A stretch of 41,011 bases of DNA from Candidatus Eisenbergiella intestinipullorum. Its GTDB lineage: Bacteria; Bacillota; Clostridia; Lachnospirales; Lachnospiraceae. Below are positions 6,662-17,191 of the stretch, one piece after another (position 1 is the stretch's first letter; each line of letters opens with the position of its first letter). Below the pieces are notes generated by a model. It had not been told where the DNA came from. It did no database searches and was given only the letters and a program-made list of their open reading frames with translations. Both the position numbers and the translations under genes were made by a program. The stretch is taken from contig DWWH01000089.1 of NCBI GenBank assembly GCA_019119815.1, positions 1 to 41,011 on the forward strand. Direction: 5' to 3'.

Positions 6662-9600
6662 TTACCCACGGATCTGGCTTAAGATGGCCGGATCCTTTAT
6701 TTTTTGATCCTCCGAAAGCAGGATGATCTTGGACATGATCTCCGCCGTTTTGGGATCGTCGTCCGCAAAGGGCAGGAAGATCCTTCCCCTTGCCTGGGAA
6801 TGGATGGGCAGAATGGCGATCATGCCGATGCCTTCCCCGTGGACGATGCCGGAGCCCAGATGGACGGAATAATCTGCCAGCGTCCCGTGAATCTTCGCAT
6901 GCGCCCCGATAAAGGTAACATTGGAAAGCCTCAGCAGGGAAACCAGCTCTCTGGCGATGGCCGTCCGCATCTCTACGGTGGAATGGCTGGCCTCCGGGTC
7001 CACGCCGCCCACATGGGCCACGCTCACCGCCAGATCGATGTCCCGCATGGTTTCGGAAAACAGGACGGGCGGCACCGCTTCCAGCTCCACCGGCTTTCCC
7101 GTCTGCCGGTCAAAGAACTGAATCTCTTCCAGGGTGGGCGCTTCGATATCCGCCGGAGAAAACCAGTCCGCCATGGCGTACATGCGCACGATCAGATTGT
7201 CCCGGTAGAACACCTTCTGCAGGCCTTCCTCATAGTCCACCGTCCAGCCGCGGCCCTTCAGAAGCGCCGCCGTTTTCTGCGGCTGCACCTGGTGGCCCGC
7301 GTAGCGTCTGGAAATGGTCCGCTCCTTCCGCTCCTCTTCGGTGATCGGATAATATTCCCGGAATACCTGTTTAAAGGGCTGTTTTATCTCTTTCTCATAA
7401 AGGGTGTGCATGTAGTCCGCCCATTCCCCCGCCGTGATCAGATCATGGGGATGGGATACCCGCAGCCCTGCCTCCGCCGGAAGGGCGTGCAGGCCGCCCC
7501 GGATGTCACAAAGCGCCAGTCCGGCATCCGTCCTTTGCAGAAATCCGTTTCTGTGCGCGGACTCCCTCTCTTCCAGCGTCCAGACCAGCGCGCAGGCCAG
7601 AGGGGAAAGGACGGGACTGTTCCCTATTTTTTCCAGCTCATCCACCCGGAATACGGTGCTTTCCGTCATCGCACGCTCCAGGCTCTCCCTGGCGCGGCGC
7701 TTCTGCTCCTTCAGTTCCTTTGCCGTTTCCTTCATGGCAAGGACCGTTTCGTTTTTATTCAGAGCCTTCGGCAAGGTTTTCAGAGGCTTTCCTCCCTTTT
7801 CCACGATAAGGGCGGCGGTTCCCTCCCCGTCGATTTCCAGGCGGAGGCGGACGCCTTCCAGCTCCACGCCGTCAAAGAAGGGCTGAAGCTCTCCCAGCTT
7901 TTCGCTTTCCAGATACCAGGTCATCCGGTTCACGTCGGAGAAGCCGGCGGTCATCGCCAGATTTTCCAGGGCGGTGGAAACGGCCTTTTTCTCGCTCTCC
8001 CTGCGCTGGCTTCCGAACTGTCTGCTCTCCTTCAGGAATTTCTGAATGAATTCATACCGTCTGAGCGCTTCCTTTGTATCTCCCTCCCGGATGGGTACCA
8101 GCGGATAGCAGCGAAGCTTTTCCTGATTCCGCTTTTCTTCGATCTCCCGTTCCAGCTCTCTGGCGTCCAGCTTTCCCAGAACCGCGTCCGCATATAACTG
8201 GGAACGGCGGTGGGCGCTGTTTCCGGAGGTGATGTATTTGGCGGACTGGTAGAGGATATGGAACCGTTTCTCTCCCAGCTCCCGGTAAGCGTCAAGGAAC
8301 CATTCCCGGTCAAAGGCGCCGTCGTTGAACTGCTGCGGGCTGATGGGCGAATAAAGAGCCACTTCCGTTTCCTTTTCCGCGGAAAAGGTCTCGTTGATGT
8401 GGGCGTGGAAGAACCAGATGCCCTTCTTTAAGCCGGGCCATTGCAGGATCTCCTCCGCGAAGGCCGCCCACTGGGGTGCGTACATCACCGCCTCCGCCAG
8501 CCGTTTTTCTTTGATGTCCGTGGCCCCAAGCAGCTCCTTCAGCCTTTCGGGCGTATCCCCCTCCGCCGGATAGCAGCGCTTTAACAGATGGCTCAGCACC
8601 GCCTGTTTGGTGGTCTCCGACGAATAATAATAGCCCCGGAAAAAGTTCTCCTTTCCCAGCGCGGCCAGAAGTCCGCAGAAATACTCCGCTCCCTCAAAGC
8701 GCTCGATGGCCATGGCCGGAGCGGTAAGGGGCGTGGGAAGCTCTCCCCGTTTCTCCTCCACCTCTACAATCCGACGGACCGTGCTGCGCACCAGCTCTCC
8801 GGCCCAGGGCCAGGCCTCCAGGATCTTTTTTCCCCTGCTGCGAAACAGGGTCGGGTTGGTGAGCATCCGCAGGTCAGCGTTCTTCCCTGTCAGAAGCCGT
8901 TCATACAGGATATCCTTCGGCAGAATGTTCTCTCCGCAGGCCCGGAAATCATCCTCCAGGGTCAGCCCCTCCGTAACCGCTCCCTTTCCGCGGCGTTCCA
9001 GTGCGTATTCCAGAAGGAACCATTCCCGGAAAGCCTCCGGCGTCTGCGCCGTCCTTCTCAGAACGCGCCTCCAGAAGCCCGCCATCCGGTGGTTGACGGG
9101 AAAATCGTTCCTCCCGCCCAGATAGATGTAGCCGGATTCCCGTATGGACTCCAGATATTCCCGGTACAGATTTTCTTCGCCGATCAGATGCAGCACGCTC
9201 CGATAGTATTGTAACGCCAGGGGAAAGACCTCCTCCGGCTGAAAAAACTGAGGCAGCAGCCCGATGATGTCCGCCATCTGCCAGTAGCGCGCCTGAAAGG
9301 CGTCGTAACCGGCCTTATGATATTCCGGCGAAAGAACCTTTTCCAGCTTCACAAACCAGTCCGCCGTCTTTTTGTCATACAGATACGGGCCGTTCCAGCG
9401 GCATGCCGTATAGCAGAGGCCCAGCATCCTGGAAGGGTCCCTGCCATATTCTCCGAGAGCCTCCCGGAATTCCTCCCAGAAGGGGATCATTTCCGGCGTA
9501 ACGGCCTGCTGCGACCGAAGGACTGCACTGTTTCCGAAGGATGAAGGGATCGGGACAAACTGCCGGGACACGTCTCCGAAAAGAATCCTGCTGCGGCTTC

Positions 9601-11710
9601 CGTCATAGGCTTCCGTTTCGTACTCATAGTCCGCGTAGCGGATGAATACCCCGTTCATCCGGGAAAGCAGGGAAAGATATTCCTCCTTCGAGGGAAACAG
9701 GCCGCTCAGCTGCCGGATGGAAAGCAGACGGCCCGCCGTCCCCTGCTCTTTCTTCTCTTCCTCCTCCCTCTCCCGCGCTTCCAGACGGGCCGCCGCGTCC
9801 GCCAGAGCCTTCGGATCATACAGACCGAAGCCGTTTTCCTGCGTCCAGGCCTCTTCCTCCTTTTTCTCCCCGGCGGCAAGGCGGTCGAACAGGATTCGGG
9901 TCTGCGTGGAAAGGGAAGCCCCTTTCAGTCTTTCCAGCGCTTCCGACTGGGCCTGCACCAGCTCCGGATGGCTTTCCGAAAATCCCAGAAGCAGCTCCAC
10001 CGCCGCCTGGATCTGGTACTCCTCTCCGCCGGAAAGCATTTTTTCGATGACCGCCGTAAGCGTCCGGGGCTCCTGCTTTTCCAGGACGGAAAGCACCGCC
10101 TTTCTCAGGCCGCTGCTTCTGGACCGCAGGCTGTCCGCCAGCGCTTCCAGATCTTCCCCGATCAGCCTGCATTCGGACAGCCTCTGCACGGCCCGCTCCT
10201 TCACCTGCACGGAACGGTCCTGCAGCGCTTCCCGCAGGAGGGCCCGGTGGTCCGCCTTTTTCTGCGGCTGAAGAAGGTTCTGGTAAAAGGCCTGACGCTG
10301 CTGCACATCCATGAAACTCCGCAGTCCCGCCAGCTCCTGCGTCATTTCCCCGTCCAGATCATAGCCTGCCAGACTCATCATGCAGGAAATCACCGGAGTA
10401 TTTTCCAGGGTGACAGACGTAAAGGCGAAGGGATTTCCGGTGAAGGCGCGGTTTTTGTTTCCGATGAACGCCGCCACGTCCTTCAGCTCATAAAACAGTC
10501 TGCGCCGCTTCTCTTTTTCTTCCGGGAAATCCGGATTCTTTTCCGGCGTAAAGGTCTCTTTGCGATAACCCCAGGTATTCAAAACAGAATAAGATACCGA
10601 CAGGCAGCCCACAATCCAGGCCAGCGTCTCCTCGTCCCGCTCGTTCAGATACTCCCCCGCAAGCCGCATCTTATAACGGGAGCTGTCCGTGCGGTTGACG
10701 AACAGCCATCCCAGAATCCGGCGGTATTTTTCCCCGTCATCCAATAGAAGCCGCACCGTCCGGTCCGTATCCGCCACTTCCATGCAGCCCATGCCCCAGA
10801 GGGCGAAATAGGCTTCCAGTGTATTGGAGCTGTCCAGATACCGGCTTCTCGCTCCGGCGTCCGTCAGACATTCGTACGCCAGAGCCGCGCATTTTTTCAC
10901 CGTCCTGACGTCCGCGTCCCCGAAGCCCAGACCGGTCCAGGTATCGAAGGCCCTGGCGACGCTGCTGTAGCGGAAGAGATCCTCGTCGATACAGAGCTTC
11001 AGGATCCGGGTCAGGGTCTGGACGCTTCCCGCGTCCGCGTTTTCCAGAATCTGCTGCCTCAGCCCCTCCTGCAGCCGGGCCGCCAGCAGAAGCTTCAGAA
11101 GCTGATCCACAAGCTCCTGTCTGCCGCTGATGATGACCGCGCGGATGATCGGAGTGGACAGAAGCACCTGCGTGTTTTCTCCCGCCATGGCGTCCCAGAC
11201 CATGGCGCAGATTTCCTCATTTCCCCTTCTCAGCTCCAGCGCCAGACGCATATCGAAGCCCCGCACCCAGTCGTGGGCGCAGGTCAGAAGCTCCTTCACG
11301 TCCTGATCGTAGGTTTCAAGATGCAGGCAGCCCGCCAGATCCGATACCGCCCGGACGGCATGATAGCCGAAGTCCGAGGACCGGTAGCTTCTTCTCCACA
11401 TGGAAGAAGAAAACTGCCCCTCCATCCGCATCCGGGTGATTTCCTCCATATCCTGTGAAAACCGCCTGTCCGTCAGCGCGGCCACCGCCCGCTTCAGTCC
11501 GGAATTCCAGAATTCCTCTACGGTTGTCAGCTCCTGCAGCGGCTTCCCGTACAGCCGGGTCAGTTCCGCCTCCAGCGTTCTCCATCTGTCCCCTCCGTAG
11601 GGATAAGAGGCGTAATCCCACAGGGCCTTTGTCAGCCCTCCGCTCTTTTCCGCCCGGCGCTCCATCGCTTCCTGCTTCTTCTTATTCAGACTCGCGCTTT
11701 TTCGTTCCAT
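6662..11710 (-). CDS. Giant DUF4132 domain protein
   Basis: A 1682-residue cytoplasmic protein without signal peptide or membrane segments. The first two thirds are alpha-helical, with HEAT/armadillo-like units around residues 480-600 (for example VKERAVQRLSECRL and SSGLRKAVLSVLEK). The C-terminal third holds the DUF4132 core, and the last 120 residues form its conserved end (VAHVGGVDPEASHSTVEMR, then FIGAHAKIHGTLADYSVHLGSG). Relatives include E. coli YehI, encoded near a MoxR-type AAA ATPase, a vWA protein and a SWIM protein. None of those partners is in this window. The biochemical function is unknown. The start at 11710 has AGGAGGGAG upstream. The small gene 11816-12322, 105 bases upstream on the same strand, is a probable partner. 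Its end converges with the hyd operon terminator. Confidence 0.85.
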   Translation of the reverse strand: MERKSASLNKKKQEAMERRAEKSGGLTKALWDYASYPYGGDRWRTLEAELTRLYGKPLQELTTVEEFWNSGLKRAVAALTDRRFSQDMEEITRMRMEGQFSSSMWRRSYRSSDFGYHAVRAVSDLAGCLHLETYDQDVKELLTCAHDWVRGFDMRLALELRRGNEEICAMVWDAMAGENTQVLLSTPIIRAVIISGRQELVDQLLKLLLAARLQEGLRQQILENADAGSVQTLTRILKLCIDEDLFRYSSVARAFDTWTGLGFGDADVRTVKKCAALAYECLTDAGARSRYLDSSNTLEAYFALWGMGCMEVADTDRTVRLLLDDGEKYRRILGWLFVNRTDSSRYKMRLAGEYLNERDEETLAWIVGCLSVSYSVLNTWGYRKETFTPEKNPDFPEEKEKRRRLFYELKDVAAFIGNKNRAFTGNPFAFTSVTLENTPVISCMMSLAGYDLDGEMTQELAGLRSFMDVQQRQAFYQNLLQPQKKADHRALLREALQDRSVQVKERAVQRLSECRLIGEDLEALADSLRSRSSGLRKAVLSVLEKQEPRTLTAVIEKMLSGGEEYQIQAAVELLLGFSESHPELVQAQSEALERLKGASLSTQTRILFDRLAAGEKKEEEAWTQENGFGLYDPKALADAAARLEAREREEEEKKEQGTAGRLLSIRQLSGLFPSKEEYLSLLSRMNGVFIRYADYEYETEAYDGSRSRILFGDVSRQFVPIPSSFGNSAVLRSQQAVTPEMIPFWEEFREALGEYGRDPSRMLGLCYTACRWNGPYLYDKKTADWFVKLEKVLSPEYHKAGYDAFQARYWQMADIIGLLPQFFQPEEVFPLALQYYRSVLHLIGEENLYREYLESIRESGYIYLGGRNDFPVNHRMAGFWRRVLRRTAQTPEAFREWFLLEYALERRGKGAVTEGLTLEDDFRACGENILPKDILYERLLTGKNADLRMLTNPTLFRSRGKKILEAWPWAGELVRSTVRRIVEVEEKRGELPTPLTAPAMAIERFEGAEYFCGLLAALGKENFFRGYYYSSETTKQAVLSHLLKRCYPAEGDTPERLKELLGATDIKEKRLAEAVMYAPQWAAFAEEILQWPGLKKGIWFFHAHINETFSAEKETEVALYSPISPQQFNDGAFDREWFLDAYRELGEKRFHILYQSAKYITSGNSAHRRSQLYADAVLGKLDARELEREIEEKRNQEKLRCYPLVPIREGDTKEALRRYEFIQKFLKESRQFGSQRRESEKKAVSTALENLAMTAGFSDVNRMTWYLESEKLGELQPFFDGVELEGVRLRLEIDGEGTAALIVEKGGKPLKTLPKALNKNETVLAMKETAKELKEQKRRARESLERAMTESTVFRVDELEKIGNSPVLSPLACALVWTLEERESAHRNGFLQRTDAGLALCDIRGGLHALPAEAGLRVSHPHDLITAGEWADYMHTLYEKEIKQPFKQVFREYYPITEEERKERTISRRYAGHQVQPQKTAALLKGRGWTVDYEEGLQKVFYRDNLIVRMYAMADWFSPADIEAPTLEEIQFFDRQTGKPVELEAVPPVLFSETMRDIDLAVSVAHVGGVDPEASHSTVEMRTAIARELVSLLRLSNVTFIGAHAKIHGTLADYSVHLGSGIVHGEGIGMIAILPIHSQARGRIFLPFADDDPKTAEIMSKIILLSEDQKIKDPAILSQIRG

Positions 11711-11815
11711 CGCTTCTTTGCTCCCTCCTGTATGCTTTCCCCGTCCCTTTTTATCGCTGCCTCTCTGTCAAACCGTCCTCCGGCCGCCTGTCCCGTCCCT
11801 TCCGGCAGCCGCGTC

Positions 11816-12322
11816 TCACCACAGCCGTCCGCTTAAAAAGGTCAGGCGGATGAAGGTCAGGCAGTCTCCTTCCCGCAGCCCGGCCGGTCCGTCCAACTCC
11901 GTCAGCTCCTCTTCGTTCCGAAACGCCCGCACCAGGCCGTCCGCCAAGCACCGGCAGGCGTTCTTCGCGGCTCTGGCCGCGTCCGCCTTCCTGTCGGAAT
12001 AGACGCGGCCAAAGCCCACCTTTCCCGTCTCCGCCTGCGCTTCGATCTCCTCTCCCGTCAGGAAGGGGATCACCTGCCTGTCGGTCCCCTTTTCATTGTA
12101 CCGGCCAACCTCGATTTCCACAAGCGCCGTCAGAAGCTCCCGCAGGGTGGCTATCCCGTCCGGGACGTCATAAGGGACCCGGTTCAGGGACGTTTCTGCT
12201 GCTTCGCCGGAAGCGCCTCCGGTTTCCTGCTGCCGCTTCCGGAAGGGATTGGCTGATATGTTGGAAGAAGTCTTTCCGGGATTTCTGCTGCCCGCTGATT
12301 TCATTTGTATGTAGATTCTCAT
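11816..12322 (-). CDS. Small protein upstream of DUF4132 gene, putative beta-grasp fold
   Basis: 168 residues behind a strong GGAGGGGGAAACC ribosome site. The N-terminus MRIYIQMKSAG looks like a first beta strand. It is followed by a Ser/Asn/Gly-rich low-complexity stretch (about 11-48), then a helix (TLRELLTALVEIEV), a central part (VGFGRVYSDRKADAARAAKNACRCLADGLVRAF) and a C-terminal strand set (NEEELTELDGPAGLREGDCLTFIRL, ending FLSGRLW). The order strand-helix...xLxxPLxxGDxhTFhR...G recalls the ubiquitin/MoaD/ThiS beta-grasp fold, whose C-terminal part typically reads L-x-x-P-L-x-x-G-D-x-V. It lacks a terminal Gly-Gly, so conjugation or sulfur transfer is not supported. I recall similar small genes beside DUF4132 genes in other Clostridia, but did not check. 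Operon with DUF4132 is likely. The function is unknown and the fold is an inference. Confidence 0.6.
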   Translation of the reverse strand: MRIYIQMKSAGSRNPGKTSSNISANPFRKRQQETGGASGEAAETSLNRVPYDVPDGIATLRELLTALVEIEVGRYNEKGTDRQVIPFLTGEEIEAQAETGKVGFGRVYSDRKADAARAAKNACRCLADGLVRAFRNEEELTELDGPAGLREGDCLTFIRLTFLSGRLW

Positions 12323-12549
12323 GGTTTCCCCCTCCTTTTATTCCATTTCGTCATAAAGCGCCATCGCTCCTGCCATTTTTTTCATTCATAATCACACCAG
12401 ATACAGGGATTCAGACAATTCCTTCCCCCGCTTATCCCATTTCTTTTCCAGCAGGAAGTCCCGGATATTGCGGTGCCTTCCCCCTGATTTCTGAAGCCCG
12501 GCGGAGAATCTCCTCATGGAGCGCAGCGGCTGTGCAGGGATGCGAAATC

Positions 12550-15500
12550 TCAATCCCGGCATTCCGCAGCACTGCGGTTCCACTCCAGATCCGAAGGCGG
12601 CAGTTCCTCCCCCTTCACCACGCAGATCCGTTCAAACCGCATGCCTGAGGCCATGCAGAAGATCTGCAGCGTATGCTCTCCCGGAGTCAGCTCCGTCTCC
12701 GCCAGCGGAACCCACCGGCAGACCTGCTCCGCCTCGTATCTCCACAGGAAGCCGTCCCTGTGTCCGGGAAGGGGCGCAAGCGTTCTGCCGTCCATGCCGG
12801 CGAGAACGCGGGATTCCTCCCTCAGCCCGAAGCGGCACAGCAGCCAGATCCGATAATCTCCTCCCTCCGTGCGGATGCGGTAGTTCAGGCAGGGAGCTTC
12901 CTTCTCATCCTCCCATGCCGTTCCCGCATTGCGGATATACATGGCAAGCCCGCTTCTGCCAAAGGTTTCTCCGGCACAATACTGCCATCTGGAATCCGAA
13001 GTCCAGGCGTATTCGCTTTCCGCGAGAGCCGAAGCGGCGTCGATTGGGATCTGTCCTTCTTTTTCTTCAAAGGGCGTTTGACCTTCTTCCAGGTAATGCT
13101 CCGGATCCACAGGAGCCGCATACCGTTCCGGAAGCTTCACCAGGTCGCCCGCTTCCAGATCGTCCGCCGATACCCGGATGGGCTCCCAGAGCTCCGGTCT
13201 GGGCTTCAGCTCAATCCTGCCGTAGAAGGCTTCGGTCCACCGCTCCGCGTCCCATTCCTTCGGAAGCGTCTGACAGCCCGTCACGCCGGCCAGATTGTTC
13301 TCCCTGCGCTCCCCGGTATAGATCACGAACCGGGAAAAGGCAAAGTACCGGTCTATTCCGTACAGGCAGATTTCGTGAACGCCCGCGGAAAGATACGGAA
13401 GTCTCAGGTACAGACGGTCCACGTTATTCAGCACGTTTTTCTTCCAGTTTCCGCGCCACTCATCCGTGGAAGGCGTTTCCACGATCTGCATATCGCCGCC
13501 GTCCACGGACACGCCGATGCAGATCCGTCCTGTAGAATTCAGGGAAGGGAAACGGTGGATTTCCAGCAGGAATTCTCCTTCGTTCACCAGACAGAACGGA
13601 TAGCGCAGAGGCTCTGCCTGCTCTCCCGCCTCCTGTCCGGAAAGGCAGCATTCCACCAGATTTCCCCGGCAGCGGCCCGCTCTTGTGATGACGCGGAAGC
13701 AGGGAGAGATTTTCTCCGCCGAATCCGCCTCCACGCAGACAAGGCCGCCGTCCTCTGTCGGAACAGCCCGGTCCGCGCTGAAGGCTTCACCGGTCAGAGG
13801 CGCCGCAATCCGTACCGGAATCTCCAGCGCCCCTCCGTCGGTCCGGTTCTCCACCCGGATGGTGCCCTCCCGGTTCCTTCCCGCATCCTCCGCCGTTATC
13901 AGAACGCGCGCTTCCGTCCGTACCGTGCCGCGCTTCTGAGACAGGCCGATCCAGTCCGGAGCCTGGATCTCAAAGTCCAGCCCTTCCTCCGCCTGTTCCG
14001 CTCCGTTTCCGATTTCCAACCATTTTGCGCGGCGGCTCCTTTTGCCTCTCCGGATGTCTCTCCCGCGCTTTCTTTGGTTCCCGTTCCTCTCCGGGCACGC
14101 ATTTCTTCCGGAAGAGGCGGCGTGCAGGCGGGCAGCATCGCCGCGCGCGGCGGCGGGAAGCCCTCCGGATCCAGAATGCCGTCCCATTTTCCCTGCGCCA
14201 TCCGTTTATTGTAGTAAACCAGCATCTTCCGTCTGGCATCATCCATTTCTCTGCATCTGCGGACATATTCCGCGGCGGCGGCAGACTTTCCCTGGCGGCA
14301 GGCAAGCGTGCTTCTGTCCCCGTAATAATAGGCCAGATTGGTAAAGTATGCCGCATGAATCCGCATCAGCGCCAGTTCAAAAAAGGCGTCACGCTCCTTT
14401 TCCGGCAGCTCCGCATAGATGGCGTTTCCCGTTTCAAACAGTTCCTCATATTTATGGATGCGCACGGCTGCCTCATCCCCGTAGGCCGTCTGGGAGAAGG
14501 CGTCGTCGTCCATGTTTTCGATTTTCCGCACGTTGGTAAGCTGGGAAAAATCGTTGAGCAGCTTCGCTGTCCGCGCGCCGATGCCGCCGGAAAAATTGCG
14601 GCCGATCCAGTCCGCCACATAGGCGTCCACATCCTGACTGAGAGGCTTTTCCCTCTTTCCGGAAAGGGCTCCGAAGCGGGGCGCGCTCTCCTTTCCTGCT
14701 TCCCAGGCCAGACGCAGGAAAAATTCGATCTCCTGCTCCAGCGGCTTCATGGCGCCCGTGTTGATCACCCAGAGCTTCCGGATGCCCTCCTGCCAGGCTT
14801 TTCCCAGCTCATAGGCGGTATGAGCCAGCGGGATGGAGCAGAGGAACACATAGGACATGCCCGGCGGCGCCCAGTAGGAATTGTGGTAGTAAAGTCCGTT
14901 CCCGCCGCTGCGCTTTTTCTCCTTTTCCGAAGGATAACGGCGGACATAGCCGTAGTTGTCGTTGGCCCATACCAGCGTCATGTCCTCCGGCACCTCAAGC
15001 CCCGCGTCGTACAGCTCCAGTACCTCCTTGTAGGGGATGAAGGTCATCATGGTATCGTGCCCCAGGGTGTCCTTCAGGATTTTCCGCTGATCCCGGATGA
15101 CCGTTTCCAGCAGCTTCACCTTGGCGGCCTTCCGTTCTTCCTCCGGAAGCTGCATGATGGCCTCCGTCTCAAAGCCCGAATCGTGGATTCCTCTCATACC
15201 CAGGGTATAGCAGACCTCAAAATCCCGGTTCTGCTCCACGCTCTCCCGCCAGTATTCCTGCAGAATCTCCCGGTTCCTTCCGGGGATGGAATAATCGTAG
15301 ACCGCGTCGGTATACCCTTTTTTCGCGATCCAGGGCTTCCACTCCCGATTGTTGGAGCGCATCAGCATGTCGCAGTGGGAGGTTCCCACCACAATGCCCA
15401 TCCGATCCGCCAGTTCTCCGTTTTCTCTCTTCACATTGAAGGAATTGACGTGCATGGCCGGCCAGATATAATTGGCCTTCAGACGCAGCAGCAGCTCGAA

Positions 15501-16067
15501 TACCTTTTCATAGGTTTTCACCCCGATGGTATCCTCGCCCATATGCTTTTTCACCCACCGGTCCAGCTCTTCCTCATCGTTGATGAAAATACCCCGGTAC
15601 TCCACGGAGGGCCAGTCCGCCTTTTCAAAATCCTCCGGAAGGACAAATTCCTCCTTCTCCTTCACCGGCACGTCCGCCCAGAAATACCAGGGAGAGACGC
15701 CCAGCATGCCGCACAGCTCATAGATGCCGTACACGGTTCCCCGCCGGTCCGTTCCCGCGATGATGAGGCGGCCGTCCTGCACATACATCAGACAGCCTTC
15801 TTTCCGCAGCTTTCCGTTTTCCGCATACAGTCCGCAGGCGAAAAGCCGGTCCGTTCCCACCAGCGCGTCAAAATCCGCGGAAACGCCCAGCGTTCCCGCC
15901 TGGATCTCCGCGCTCCTGCGGCCGTCCTTTCCATCCTTCTCCTTCCCAGCACAAAATACCTTTTCCAGGTCCGTCCGCAGGTTGCCGGCCGCGATTTTCA
16001 CCGCGTCCGTTTCCTGTCCGCTCACATGGACCTGACAGTCCATTCCCCGTTTCAGATAAAAATTCAT
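12550..16067 (-). pseudogene. GH115 xylan alpha-1,2-glucuronidase, frameshifted by one base
   Basis: GH115 enzymes remove (4-O-methyl-)glucuronic acid from xylan. The start at 16067 (MNFYLKRGMDCQVHV) has AGGAGAG upstream. Family signatures include GTVYGIYELCGMLGVSPWYFWAD, EYRGIFINDEEELDRW, LKANYIWPAMH, GIVVGTSHCDML and the ANDNYGY region. No signal peptide is seen, so it probably acts inside the cell on imported oligosaccharides. The frame breaks at the A-run at 14023-14026 (minus strand). One added A turns AAQNGWKSE into AAQKWLEIGNGAEQ and joins the catalytic part to the C-terminal domain (GLDFEIQAPDWIGLSQ onward). The total is then exactly 1172 codons plus stop. The added C-terminal beta-rich region is intact, so the gene either decayed very recently or carries a sequencing error. 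It is divergent from an AraC regulator that probably controls it. Confidence 0.85.
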
Positions 16068-16180
16068 TTGCAGTCTCTCCTGTATTTCTTCTGCCTGACC
16101 GGCATTTCCTGGTTCTGGTTTCATCATACGCAAGCATCGGAAAGTTTTCCTTGATTTTATTGGCAGAAACATTACGGATC

Positions 16181-16208
16181 TTGACTTTCTGAAACAGAAA
16201 TGTAAAAT
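16181..16208 (+). promoter_or_regulatory. Promoter of the AraC regulator gene
   Basis: TTGACT (16181-16186) and TAAAAT (16203-16208) are 16 bases apart, upstream of the regulator start at 16310. The remaining divergent region (16068-16180) should contain the GH115 promoter on the minus strand and the regulator's operator, but no clear hexamer pair for it was found. Confidence 0.6.
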
Positions 16209-16309
16209 GAAGAAAGGAAGTCGGACGCGCCGGAAAAATCCGGCTTCCGCCGGATGCGCGGATTCAGAGTTTTCAGAAGGCGGCAGAACCGCCGGAAAGG
16301 CAGACAGAG

Positions 16310-17191
16310 ATGGTCGATCAGTATCTTACGGCATTTTATGGCAGGGAACTGGAGGACGAAAACGCGGGCTGGGAATTCGTGTATTCCATCAACAACGAGC
16401 CGCACAATGACCGGGAATTCTGCCTGCATAACCACAATGATCTCTATGAGATCTACCTCTTTCTGGAGGGCGATCTGGAATTTCACATCGAGGGCAGCGT
16501 CTATCCGGCCCATCCGTACGATATTTTCATCGCCCGCCCCTGCGAAATGCACCACAACTTCTTTTTATCCCCTTCCCGCTACAGACGGATCGTGGTCTTT
16601 GTCCCCGTAAAATTTTTCCGGCAGAATCACTGTGAAGAACTGGAGGACTTCTTTCTCCGCCGCTCCCTGGGCGCGGACTGTCAGATTCCGGCATCCATTG
16701 CCAGGCAGGAACTGGCCCCGCTTCTTTTGAAAATCAACCGCTATCTGCAGGAGGGCGCTCTGAAAATCGCCAAATACGTGCTCCTGGAGTTTCTCTATCA
16801 GCTGGGCCAGATCCGGGAACCGCTGGCCGAACCCGTTGTGGAGGATCAGCGGATCCGGAATATCCTTCTGTGGCTGAACGATCACCTGGCCGAACGGATT
16901 ACGCTGGATCAGCTTGCGGAGACCTTTTTTCTGAATAAATATCACCTCTGCCGCATCTTCCGTTCCGTGACCGGCATGTCCATCAACCGCTATCTGAACT
17001 ACAAAAGGCTCCTCATGGCCCGCACGCTGCACCAGAATGGACAGACCTTCCTGGAGGCCAGCGTCAACGCGGGCTTCAACAGCTATGCCCATTTTTACCG
17101 GATGCACAGGCAGGTATTCGGCTGCGGGCCAAGGGAAGAGGACAGCCGGACTGTCACCCCCGCAGCAGCACCGTCACATCATTCACGTTAG
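16310..17191 (+). CDS. AraC family transcriptional regulator with cupin sensor domain
   Basis: 293 residues. The N-terminal part (about 35-105) is a cupin-like ligand pocket with HNHNDLYEIYLFLEGD and a later PYDIFIARPCEMHH strand pair, typical of sugar-sensing AraC proteins. The C-terminal 100 residues hold two helix-turn-helix motifs. The first includes TLDQLAETFFLNKYHLCRIF and the second follows SINRYLNYKRLLMA, ending in the SVNAGFNSYAHFYRMHRQVFG signature. ATG 16310 has AAAGG upstream. It is transcribed away from the GH115 gene and likely activates it in response to a xylan-derived sugar, an inference from position. Its last 38 bases overlap the end of the convergent glycerate kinase gene. 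The last 15 residues (after CGPREED) look like extra tail beyond the domain, so the stop may have shifted. Confidence 0.9.
   Translation: MVDQYLTAFYGRELEDENAGWEFVYSINNEPHNDREFCLHNHNDLYEIYLFLEGDLEFHIEGSVYPAHPYDIFIARPCEMHHNFFLSPSRYRRIVVFVPVKFFRQNHCEELEDFFLRRSLGADCQIPASIARQELAPLLLKINRYLQEGALKIAKYVLLEFLYQLGQIREPLAEPVVEDQRIRNILLWLNDHLAERITLDQLAETFFLNKYHLCRIFRSVTGMSINRYLNYKRLLMARTLHQNGQTFLEASVNAGFNSYAHFYRMHRQVFGCGPREEDSRTVTPAAAPSHHSR

Noticed and set aside
6704..8197. A 497-codon plus-strand frame opposite the DUF4132 gene
   Set aside because: The conserved C-terminal DUF4132 sequence is on the minus strand here; this frame is a codon-bias shadow.
12392..12583. A 63-codon minus-strand frame after the GH115 gene (ending KRGKELSESLYLV)
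   Set aside because: It overlaps the GH115 end in another frame, has no ribosome site or recognised family. It could be a remnant of a lost gene, but that cannot be shown.
14025..16154. A 709-codon open frame on the plus strand opposite the GH115 gene
   Set aside because: The minus strand encodes clear GH115 motifs across the whole region; the plus-strand product is rich in His, Arg and Pro without any fold signature.
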